64,000 bases of DNA from Zingiber officinale (Eukaryota; Streptophyta; Magnoliopsida; Zingiberales; Zingiberaceae): assembly GCF_018446385.1 (NCBI RefSeq), contig NC_055990.1:29969891-30033890 (forward strand), given 5' to 3'. Below, in pieces: positions 55,241-64,000 of the stretch. The position numbers and the translations under genes were made by a program. The notes beneath the pieces were generated by a model. It was given only the letters and a program-made list of their open reading frames with translations. It searched no databases and had not been told where the DNA came from. The first letter of the stretch is position 1; each line of letters begins with the position of its first letter.

Positions 55241-56388
55241 CATTCCCCTTGCTAAACCAAGCAACCCCATTAAATTAATGATACCCATTATCATTCCCCA
55301 CTAATATCATTCTCATTCCCATTCTCATTCCCCTTATTGAACCAAGCAGCTCCTAAGTCTTTAGTGAGAACTTTTATGAATTGAAAGGACTGTTTGGGAG
55401 TCAGATTATGTACCTCACTTACCTCTATTTCTGATGCTTCCCCTTCATCATAGCTTTCTTCTTCTGATGATCCTCTCCCTTCATCTATACTCATTTTCGA
55501 GCTGGTTTCTTCGAAAAGATGGTTGACCATCAGTGCTAATCCCGAGAATGCTTTGACTTCTGATTCCAAGGATGATGATTCATCCCATGTAGCCTTCAGA
55601 CTCTTGCGCTTCGAGGACGTCGACCTTTGAGACTTCTCCTTGTCCCTTTTCTTTAGTTTTGGGCAATCGTCCTTGATGTGCCCTTCTTCGTTGCAGTTGT
55701 AGCATCGGACCGTCCTTTTGTTGTGTTGCTGTTTCCTCGATTGCGATCTAAATTTATTAGTTTTAATAAATTTATTTAACTTCCTTACCACAAACGTCGC
55801 TTCAGTTTCATCGATCGACGCTTTAGAGTCGGGATCTTCCTTTTCAGCTTGTAGGGCTATATTGAGATTTGGTTTCTCTACTTGTTTAGGCTATGTAATT
55901 CAAGATTCGTGAAGTTCAAATGTAGAAAATAAATTTTCTAAACTACTTATTTCAAAATCCTTAGAGATGTAATATGCATCTACTAAGGACGCACATTCTG
56001 GAGACCTTGGGAAGACATTGAGCGCATACCAGATCGAGTATCGATTTGTTACCGATTCTCTGAGGTTGTTCAGTTGCGTTATCAGCTCCTTAATTCTTGC
56101 TTGAAGTTGCACTACTTTTTCGCCGTTGTTCATCCGAAGATTTGTCAACTGGGTCTGGAGAATGTCCCGCTTTGCTAATTTTGCTTCTGAAGTGCCTTCG
56201 TGGAGCTCCAGGAATTTCTCCCAGAGGTCTTTGGTGGAGTCATAGCTTCTGATCTGACTTACCTCCTGAGGCGGTAAAACGCTGAGCAGATGAAATTCCG
56301 CCTTTCCGTTGGCCACGAAATCGACTTGCTCCTTCTTTGTCCACTGATACTCTTCTTTGTCTTTTGGAGCTGTAAATCCAAATTTCAT
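55241..56388 (-). pseudogene. Copia-like gag of the minus-strand element (with MITE end at 55241-55353)
   Basis: Starts ATG at 56388 (MKFGFTAPKDKEEYQW) with a UBN2-type domain (STKDLWEKFLELHEGTSEAK). The first frame stops at 55900 (ELHES*). The second continues 55791-55357 with one knuckle, CYNCNEEGHIKDDC, and an acidic tail. It runs into the MITE at 55353, where homology ends. The frame break and MITE insertion make it non-functional. Residues 1-20 fit the leader homology at 1-205. Confidence 0.78.
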
Positions 56389-56545
56389 AGTTAGAAGAAT
56401 GTCGAAATCCGTTTTAAAAAAATACCTCCATTCTTCGTCTCCATGTAGCGAAGTCTCCGTCGAACTTTGGGGGATGAATGCTTGTTCCGGCCATCGTCTT
56501 GATCTTTGTGATTCAATCGACGGTTAGTTCTTCTGAGGTAGTTGG

Positions 56546-56557
56546 GCTCTGATACCA
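56546..56557 (-). promoter_or_regulatory. Primer-binding site (initiator Met-tRNA type)
   Basis: GCTCTGATACCA, reverse complement of TGGTATCAGAGC, next to the 5' LTR at 56560. Confidence 0.92.
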
Positions 56558-56559
56558 CT

Positions 56560-57495
56560 TGTTGGTGCAGCAGGATCGACAAGAGGGGAGGGGTGAATTG
56601 CCTGCAATTAAAGAATACCCTCCTCAAGACTTTTCAACTCAAAAATTAATAGCAACAATAAAATGTAAAATAGCAGTAATAAAAGAGAGAGAGGAAATTT
56701 AACTTGGTTACAACCCAGAGGGTTGTTAATCCAAGGCAATCGAACAACTCCACTAGAATGTCTCCTTCACTGTAGGCGGAGAAACCTTTTTTTTACATAC
56801 TAAGAACGCTCAGAAGTTGCTAGGAACTTAATACAGAGTTGATTGATTTATTCCTAGCTCCAGGGGCCTTTATATAGCTCCTGGAAATTCTATCTCGGGT
56901 CTTGAAGGCGCCTCTAAGAGGGTTGAGGGAGCCTCCAATGGATTTGATAGGATAAAATCTTATCTGCTTCGCAAACGACCATCTAGACTGGGTCTGAGGC
57001 GCCTCCAATGCCCTTGAGGTGCCTCGGACAAGGTTGAGGCACCTTCAAGGTAATAGAGGCGCCTCCAAGACTGCAGTCAGCGCAGGCGCCTTCAGCACTT
57101 CGTTGAAGGCGCCTCCAGCTAGCTTTTTCAACTCATTTGACTCCTTTTCTTCTTTCGAAGCTCCGATTGCTTGGGTGATTGCGGCCAACCAAAATATGAC
57201 TCACCCGAATCCAATTTTCTGCCTTCTCCAAAAGCAGGCTTCTGACCCTGCTTCTCGTCCCTCGAACGCCGCACACGTTCTTCTCGTCCACCGGTGTACT
57301 CTTCCGCAGCTCTCTCGTCTTTCGGACGCACCGATTTCGTCTGCTCCCTTCCCGTGCCATCCTTCTCACTAGCTGCGTCTTTCGCTCGACTTCCTGCACT
57401 CCTAAGCTCCTACACACTTAGACATAGAGATCAAATAACAAGCAGGATCTAACCTAACTTGGTTGATCACATCAAAATAACCACGGGGCCCAACA
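56560..57495 (-). repeat. 5' LTR of the minus-strand Copia-like element, 936 bp
   Basis: TGTTGGTGCAGC...GGGGCCCAACA. Carries GGCGCC palindromes (56907-57115). A minus-strand TATA box (loop 56868-56876) lies between CCAGGGGC (56860-56867) and GCTCCTGG (56877-56884). Confidence 0.92.
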
Positions 57496-57651
57496 CCAAG
57501 TACCACCGGTTCCATTATCACATGCCTCTGGTACCACGTGGGGGTCCAAGTTTCCGACGCACACATATAAGGTGTGTTAAAGTCGTCGCTCCGTCAACGT
57601 CGACTCCACCTTTGCTAGCCTTCGTCTAACTTAGCTTCCGAACATGATCAA

Positions 57652-58265
57652 TTTGACATCGTTTGTAGAAAACTTCTCCACTTGTTCTGAAACGTGAAGA
57701 TGGAGGACACCGGTAAGATCAATGTAACCATGACAGCAGGAGAATATGAGTTGTTCAAAGAAGCCAAGAGACGAGCAGCCTCCGAGAGGCAGACCACAGA
57801 TTCACAGCCACAGAAGATACCTGCGGCCTCGAGGGACCAGACCCATGCTTCAGACAAGAGGTCTAAGAGGAAACGGCCAAAGGACTTCCCTCGAGCTTTC
57901 TATCGCAACCCCGGCTGGGATTGCAACAACAAGAAGGAGCAATACCAAACCTCCACGGCTGAAAGTTCCCCGCCGAGAGACTCAAAAAAAGGAAAGGTCA
58001 TAGTCATCCGGAAGGAGCCCAGGGAGGTGTCAGAGGAATGACAAGTACTCTTCTTTCAAAGGGTGCTCGAGGGAAAATTGTCGAAGGAGCATAAGCCCCT
58101 AGCTATTGGGGAATACGAAGACAGTACAGACCAGAGGATCACCTCTGTAAGTTTCAAAACGCTACGTTATTGCACTAATATAACGATGCCATTAAATGTT
58201 GAGTGTTCTTAAATACTCTATCAAGCTCAGTACAAAGATGATTCAATAGATTACTTATCAAATCC
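57652..58265 (+). pseudogene. Tat-lineage gag remnant
   Basis: The open frame 57694-58041 (MEDTGKINVTMTAGEYELFK start) carries a basic patch (DKRSKRKRPKDFPR). Gag continues in another frame with KEHKPLAIGEYEDSTD near 58080-58125. SSSVQR*FNRL follows near 58219-58253, where the conserved Trp codon of the retrotransposon gag domain has become TGA. The preceding primer site is likewise decayed by G-to-A and C-to-T changes. Truncated where the NOI duplicate starts. Confidence 0.7.
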
Positions 58266-58286
58266 ATCACTTATTTTTAAGATTTT

Positions 58287-61200
58287 CGATTGACTATAAA
58301 CTGATTTACTTATCTTCTTTCACATGATATATGGACGGACTTTAAGAAATATCTAGGATGAACCTAATCATCCTCTGCTATCAAGTATAGGTGAAAGTTA
58401 CCATCGGACTTTGATGGGGCAATCAACACTCTAGCGATTAACTTGGCAAGCTTAAAGCTCAACTAAAATATAGTACGGGACATTTTTCCTCAAATACGAT
58501 GACAAAACTAAAAATGCTGACTAAAGTAAAAAAATGCCGACCGCTTTAAACGGACAATCACAAACAACAACACCTAGATTTACCTGATAGATGAAATGTT
58601 TGACCGGACCATCTATCCAGTCAGGCTATCAGGATATTGTCAATTCCTTTTCATTTAGAAACTTCATTAACAAAAAAAAAAAAAAAAAAACTCCATATAC
58701 TACCAATAAAACAACAAATGCAAATGAGGGCAGACATTATTCACCAATACATGAAACAAATCACATCATCGAAACAAAAGGCGATATAGGTCTTAATTGA
58801 AAAAAAAATGCCAACTACGAACAATTAGGATGGACCAATGTGCATTAATCAGTTCATGTTACCACAGATGAACATGAACAAGAATAAGAACGTTGTTCTC
58901 CCAGCTTTCTTCCACACCATGCTCACTCTAACCATCAGACATCAACTGTTAAGATGGTTATTGCTACCTGCCACTTGAAAATGCCACAAACCAAGGGAAA
59001 AATTTTGATTCCGTAACTTCTATGTGACAAGCATCCAACCATCTCTAAGGTTCTGTGGATCCTTGAATGCAGCAAAACCATTTCCTCTGTGATTATAGAA
59101 GATCAGAGAGAGCTAATTAATCCAAAGGATTCATACACAAGGAGTTGAAGCACATTGGATACTTACAGAAGGTGACCTGGAAGAATAAGTTCCAGGTTTA
59201 AAATTTGGATCCTCCTTAGCCGGAGAGTCCGTTTCACGTGTATTCGCACCAGTTTTCTTCTCATCACGTGCTTTGTTGAAGATCACAGTGAACCCCTCTG
59301 CGGAAGCAGGATCGTTGACATCCCACTCGCCAAACTTCGGCAAGGGCCTGCCTCTTTCCTCCTGGAATTTACGACCACTTTTTTTTGTTAAATAGTAAAG
59401 TGAGATGATATTTAGTTGTTCTTCATGTTTTACCACAGCAAATTTAGAAGAGAAACAAAAATGTAGCTCATGCTTTTAGAGTTGAAGATTAAAGAAAGTT
59501 AAAAATACTAGAAATGGAGAACGAGATGATAAAATGAGATAAAACACTTTCAAAGAATATGAAAGATACTCAAAACTAATAAATAATATAGTCAGACATG
59601 TAGAATGGATTAGAATTAAAGATGTGAGGGTGGTCTAAGAGAAACAAAAAGAATCTTATCAATGTAGATAGAAATGATTTTAAAAATCTCAAATATTACT
59701 ACTAGCAAATTTTCACAAAATTTAAATATGTAATAAAATCCATATAACTAACTGAAAACAGTTTGGACATGAAACTTTGTAACAAAGGTTGAAGAATGTC
59801 AATTTGAGACAACATTTGAATCACCCACCTCTTTGTTCTCAGAAGAACGTCAATTAAGTTTTCTTTTCGAGAATCTCTATAGGCAACAAACATCTGTAGC
59901 TGACTGAGAATATAGCTGGTTTTTAGGACAGGCCAATTAAGGAGGCAAGTTATTGATCAAACTTCAATTAACTATAAATTTTGGTTAGCTCAATAATCAG
60001 GCAGGGAATCAATTGAACTCCAAAAAACACTATAGAAGTTGTAGCCTTAACTAAACCAACTTTCAAAATGTCCAAAAGAAGCTCTAGAACATCATTTTAT
60101 ACCACTTGCATGTTAAAAACACATGAAAACAAAATCTACATAGATCCCTGATCCTTCAAAGTCTAATTCCTTGATATTTCATCTACACGCTTTATTGGTG
60201 AGCATAGACTAAAATATTTTCTGTTTCATCAAAGAGGTGTTTTGCCAACTTAGTTCTCAACTCAAATTAACGTTTGGATATAGTAGGACAGGATTTTCAT
60301 GCTAATCAGAATGGCTTAAATGGTCGGAAAGATCTAAAAGCATGCCAAGGCAAGTTGGGCAAAAGGGGTCTTTGCCAATGCTAGAGTATGTCAGATTATA
60401 ATCAACATGCCATACACAAATGTATCGGGAGAATATGATGCGATGCCAATGCACAACCACACTCTTACTGAATGACGATCTAATAAAAACAAGAAATGTA
60501 CTCTCTTCTTGACCAGTCATCTTCATTTTGGCTCAGTGAGTCAACAGTTTAAATAGAAAATCAAAATATTTATTCTGTCTTGACTATAGGGTAAAATTGC
60601 ATGAGAATGTGTCATTGCAAATGGCAAACTACATCTATTTGCAGAATGGCACTAAAACAAAGACTAAGACAACATGAATAAGTGATTGTTGAATACTGAC
60701 ACACTATAATATAAATAAACCAAATGGATAGTCATAGTCAGACATTAGCAGAATTGCACACCAGAAGGCACAAGAAAAAATTATTTAGACCAAGATACAC
60801 ACATGAAATCTTAGATCAATTTATAAAAGAAGCATATGCATTCAAATTAAATCAAATTAAAGTCTAGAAGCAAACGAATATATTTGCACTCAACCCTCAT
60901 CATTCATGAAGTCCAAAAAACAAGCACCGAGTGCTATGGCTCTTCGTTCCTTCATAACAGAAACTCTTGTACACCAAAAGTCTAGTAGATTCATGTCAGG
61001 CTAATCTCAAAATCCTGTCTCAGAACAAAACGATTTTACATAAAACTCACATGGTGATTCACAAAATATACAAAAGTATGGTATATACGATGCAACAGAA
61101 AGCAGCTTTTGCAACTTTACAAAGATGACAGGCAAACGCATAATGACTGTCGAAAGGAGCAAAGGCATCAGATTTCGAATCACATAAAGTATACCGAATA

Positions 61201-61480
61201 GCTCCGAGCGGCAGTGAACCAAATAAACGCACCACGAGAAAAAAAATAATAAACGCACGCCGAAAAAAACCAGAATTTTCGCATGAACAAGACCTAGATC
61301 ATCAATTACGCAACAAACAAAGGGGAAGACAAGAGGAAAAGAGAAAGAAAAGATCCCTCTCAAGATCAATGTCATCCAAAACGAGACAAACCCTTCAAGA
61401 TCAACCAAACCGAACCCCATATTCCTCGAACAAGCAACACACCAATCGCCGAAACAGGAAAAAATAACAAAGGGAGAAAG
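58287..61480 (-). repeat. Inverted duplicate of the NOI locus (partner 15990-19181)
   Basis: The reverse complement matches intron 1 through the 3' flank of the NOI gene over about 3.2 kb with few differences. It ends at GTTTATAGTCAA (19181 side) and inside the exon 1 splice donor (15984-15990 side). Both coding exons contained in it are intact. Confidence 0.9.
59045..59361 (-). pseudogene. 5'-truncated NOI-domain gene copy (exons 2 and 3)
   Basis: Exon 2 (59167-59361) and exon 3 (59045-59086) have intact splice sites and encode residues 3-80 of the NOI protein, with one change in exon 2 (His to Arg in GANTHETD) and the same PKFGEW and WFCC motifs. Exon 1, the donor GTAAGT and the promoter are gone; the homology starts at GTGGCAACTCC, just past the donor. 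Expression would need a new first exon. An open frame runs upstream from exon 2 through intron sequence to an ATG at 59436, so an N-terminally extended product is formally possible. Confidence 0.8.
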
Positions 61481-61496
61481 GCGGGAGGAGTTGCCA

Positions 61497-61914
61497 CTAT
61501 GTAATCAAATTGATGCCTGAACCTATCGAAGCTTTCCTGAAGGGCTTCTGGGCGGGGTTAGCAGCGTCGCTAGAGAGGGAGGTTACCGGACACGCGAGGC
61601 CGCCTGCGGAGGAGAGGGGAGGAGCGGTGGTTCTCCGCCGACGCACCGGAGCGTAGCGAGAGGACGAACGGCCCGCGCGAGCAGCTGCGCGCCTGCCAAC
61701 AGCACAACTCGGGCTTGGCGTTCTTTTGGTAGGCGAGATTTTAGTCCCACATCGGAAGAGAGGGAGAGCTGCCCAGAGATGTGCGAAATAAATAAGGAGG
61801 GAGGTGCTTTGGGAACAGATTAAAAGGGTCGGTTGGCTATGTATGCCACGCTCGTCTTTCAATTGATGAGTGCTGTATGGCTATCAAGACATATGGCCGA
61901 CATAATTTGTGGAA
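61497..61914. repeat. Duplicated segment replacing the NOI promoter (partner 29041-29470)
   Basis: 61635-61914 matches 29041-29325 directly and 61497-61632 matches 29337-29470 inverted. It abuts the truncated NOI copy at the lost splice donor. It is GC-richer than its flanks and contains the USE/TATA pair described separately. A 121-codon antisense ORF (61862-61497) has no recognisable domain. Confidence 0.72.
61744..61795 (+). promoter_or_regulatory. snRNA-type promoter: USE plus TATA at Pol II-like spacing
   Basis: GTCCCACATCG (61744-61754) matches the plant upstream sequence element RTCCCACATCG exactly. AAATAAATAA (61786-61795) follows about 32 bp later. In plant U-RNA genes that spacing class is Pol II (U2-like), while about 10 bp less is Pol III (U6-like). 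No known snRNA body follows. A weak box C-like TGATGAG at 61865 and CTGA at 61916 could mark a snoRNA, but this is unproven. Confidence 0.35.
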
Positions 61915-61919
61915 TCTGA

Positions 61920-63265
61920 TGGGGTTGGCTCGCTTGGCCGACCCTACAATTCATATTATCTAAGTTTTCAAACATAAATTATTTTTGTTTAGCTCGAGTT
62001 AATTACTTGTAATGTTAATCGATTATTATGGAAAAATTTGATTATTGTTTTATCCATTTTTAAAGGTTGGGCTGTATTCAGATATATATATATATGTTTA
62101 TTTATTTAAATGAGTATTGATAAATGAGAAGAGCGAAAAATGTAATTTTCTAGCTCAGGGAATGAACCTTCTTTCGACCGTTTTTAATTTCATTTAACGA
62201 AGTCCAATTCCTTAAAAAAATTTCTTTCTTTTTCCTCCCAGCGAAGAGAAGAGAATCATCCAACCCAAATTGCTCAGCTACGGAACTCAACCATTGGAGT
62301 GAAATTGCGTGGCTCGTCTCCATTGCTCCCAGTGAATAAATACAGCGAAGGAGGCTTCAAACTCAGCGAAAGATTCAATCCGTCTCCCTTCAAGTTGCTC
62401 TGACTTGTACACTCTAGCTCCTTTTTCCCGTCCCTTCAGCCGCGACCACACTTCCTTTAAGTCGATCGAAAATTCTAGGTAGCGATAAATCCCCCTCAAA
62501 ATTCACGACTACAACATTTGGATATATATATTAGATTGTTCAGTCTTTTAATTATTGGGTTAGGAAATGATTGAGAATTCGGATTCTTTTGATTTGAGAG
62601 TGCTATAACATCTGGAGTGGCTGCTGTGTACATGATAAAATTTACATTGATTGAACATTTTTTTTGGGTTTCTATACATTCGGTCTCTCTATTTCTTAGC
62701 AACCAAACAAGTTATGTTTATTCTACTATTTTTTTTTTTGGCTGAATACTATGGGGAATTCAATCAACTGAAAGTTTGAATTAAAGAGTCAGATGGGGTA
62801 CCTTGCCTTCCCCTTTTTTTTTTGCTCAGTTTATTGCTTTAATTTTGGGCCGTGTTCAACTAATGAATGTATTTCATCAGTTTGAGGTTGAATGTTATGT
62901 TTCCTATTTTTTTTTCTTTTACTTAACTAATAAAATTTTAAATATTAGGTTGTTCATGACATCATCAAGGAGCAGCAGCATCAACAATACTAAATTTGAA
63001 AATGTAACATATAAAGAATGCAGACTAAGAGCATTGATGCTAATATCTATATCGACCAAGAATTCAAAAAGACTATTATGAATGTAAGCATCATGACTAG
63101 TTAAAGTCAGTGATGATCGATATGTTTGATGAAGACAACAATCATATATATTTAGGAGATTGGTAAGAATAGGTGGTCAAGGTTAGGGAGTGAACACACT
63201 TTTTATCATGGACATAATATGAAAAATTGGAATGTATCAAGATTAGTCTTGATATTAGTGATTGT
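61920..63265. other. Intergenic, no supported gene
   Basis: AT-rich with a short (AT)n run near 62083. The 62220-62500 stretch is less AT-rich and holds a 70-codon minus-strand frame (62287-62499) without known domain, possibly a UTR of a neighbouring gene. Nothing else recognised. Confidence 0.4.
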
Positions 63266-63721
63266 GAGCTTAATGTTTTTGGCTGTGTGCATGATTTATT
63301 TGATAGTTCATCTAGTTAAGCAGTGGTTAATTAGTGTTATGTTGTAATGTGATAAAAAAATGTAATTTTGGAAACACAATATACTTGATGGTTATAATAT
63401 GTTTGCTAAATATGACTCTTATGCTTACCAGATAGAGCTTGTCAACATTTTTTTTATTGTGAAAAATTTTTACTTGCCAGAGTTCAGTTGTGCGAGCTTA
63501 ATGTTTTTGGTTGTGTACATGATTTATTTGATAGTTCATCTAGTTAAGCAGTGGTTAATTAGTGTTATGTTGTAATGTGATAAAAAAAATGTAATTTTGG
63601 AAACACAATATACTTGATGGTTATAATATGTTTGCTAAATATGACTCTTATGCTTGCTAGATAGAGCTTGTCAATATTTTTTTTATTGTGAAAAATTTTT
63701 ACTTGCCAGAGTTCAGTTGTT
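63266..63721 (+). repeat. Tandem duplication, 228-bp unit, two copies
   Basis: 63266-63493 and 63494-63721 both start GAGCTTAATGTTTTTGG and end GAGTTCAGTTGT. By eye they differ at only a handful of positions. No ORF. Confidence 0.85.
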
Positions 63722-64000
63722 CTGTTATGCTGGGCAGATATGGTTGTTATGTCTTCAAAATTTTTCTTTTCCCCAAAAAAACCAAAGACTTGTAAATAAT
63801 TATTTTTTCAAACAAAAGTATCCTGTTTCCTATGCTTTTTGTGAAAAAAACACAACTAAACACTACAAAATATGTATGATAAGGTGAAATATGGTTGTTT
63901 ATGAAATATTTTTTTTTGGCTTACATTACTTGATACATGTATGGACGTTTCGGAAATTTTCAATATTCGTACATAAATTAATAAAAATCATATTCCCAAC
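63722..64000. other. Intergenic, nothing recognised
   Basis: AT-rich sequence to the window end, no gene or repeat seen. Confidence 0.4.

Larger units (their letters stand above)
48118..55353. mobile_element. Tourist/PIF-Harbinger-like MITE (~300 bp) split by a Tat element
   Basis: Left part 48118-48304, right part 55241-55353. Ends AGGGCTGCTTGTTTAGA and (reversed) GGAGCTGCTTGGTTCAA form an imperfect terminal inverted repeat, flanked by TAA (48115-48117 and 55354-55356), the usual PIF/Harbinger target site. The interior is rich in GGAATGGGAA and CATTCTCATTCCC motifs. It sits in the gag-side interior of the minus-strand Copia-like element. Confidence 0.7.
38023..57495 (-). mobile_element. Minus-strand Copia-like element containing three further insertions
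   Basis: The 5' LTR is at 56560-57495 and the 3' LTR at 38023-38174 plus 46196-46984. A Met-tRNA primer site (reversed) lies at 56546-56557 and gag at about 55360-56388. Flanks CCAAT (38018-38022) and CCAAG (57496-57500) are a near-perfect TSD; the uninterrupted Tat LTR would read CCCAAGTACCACC. Nested inside are a gag-only element in the 3' LTR and a MITE carrying a Tat element in the interior. Remaining internal sequence on the left (46985-48117) is AT-rich without pol, so this too is gag-only. Confidence 0.85.
35576..58265 (+). mobile_element. Tat-lineage (Ty3/gypsy) element, 5' LTR to gag, heavily interrupted
   Basis: Pieces of one LTR: about 35576-35769, 37269-38022 and 57496-57650 (end AACATGATCA). 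They are followed by a mutated primer site (57652, TTTGACATCGTTTGTAG against the usual TTTGGCGCCGTCTGTGG) and a gag remnant. The LTR contains ACCTGACTTGAGCGTCGGAG and CCAGGGACCCCTTCCCTGG. Interruptions are a 1.5 kb AT-rich insert (35770-37268) and the Copia-like element 38023-57495. Homology to Tat gag stops near 58265, where the NOI duplicate begins. Its left edge is uncertain. Confidence 0.65.

Noticed and set aside
61497-61862. 121-codon antisense ORF, with a 74-codon relative at 29056-29280
   Set aside because: The frame spans the internal rearrangement breakpoint in only one copy and has no known domain; it looks like chance opening in GC-rich DNA.

Overview
This is a gene-poor, repeat-dense window of plant nuclear DNA. 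The evidence is spliced GT-AG genes of plant-specific families (CBL, NOI/RIN4), LTR elements with the plant initiator-Met primer site TGGTATCAGAGC, and a Tat-lineage element with a TGGCGCCGTCTGTGGG-type primer site. GC-rich LTRs set in AT-rich introns and a large nested retrotransposon load suggest a big-genome plant. A monocot such as a Zingiberales species is only a guess.

There are three host loci. (1) 15978-18430 (+): an intact 80-aa NOI-domain protein in three exons. (2) 30046-34157 (-): an intact calcineurin B-like Ca2+ sensor of the CBL2/3 type, eight coding exons, 225 aa. (3) 59045-59361 (-): exons 2-3 of a second NOI copy, part of a ~3.2 kb inverted duplicate (15990-19181 against 58287-61480). 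Its homology stops inside the exon 1 splice donor, so promoter and start exon are lost.

The rest is mostly nested LTR retrotransposons, whose ends could be fixed by TG..CA termini and target-site duplications (TSDs). 1-1069: 5' LTR and leader of a minus-strand Copia-like element, inserted in the gag of a plus-strand SIRE-like element (1070-14455). That host element also carries a solo Tat LTR (2274-3330, TSD AAAGG) and, in its 3' LTR, a complete gag-only relative (5846-13838, TSD CGGAT). 14477-15248: two adjacent fold-back elements. 20409-28700: a full-length Copia element (TSD CCTGA) with decayed gag-pol and an extra acidic, tail-anchored ORF, inserted in a rearranged Tat LTR.

35570-58265 is one large nest. 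A Tat element (LTR to gag) contains a minus-strand Copia-like element (38023-57495). The 3' LTR of that element holds another gag-only element (38175-46195, TSD GTTAC). Its interior holds a Tourist-like MITE (48118-55353, TSD TAA), which in turn holds a pol-less Tat element (48305-55235, TSD ATACT) carrying a three-exon antisense gene.

The most unusual signals are these. LTR hairpin arrays whose stem arms change in a compensatory way while loops stay constant. TATA boxes of most LTR families sitting inside short dyads. Two Tat LTRs sharing a forward-inverted-forward architecture. An extra ORF ahead of gag in the Copia element. An apparently intact spliced antisense gene in a pol-less element. 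A segment with an snRNA-type USE plus TATA, present in two differently rearranged copies beside the NOI duplicates.
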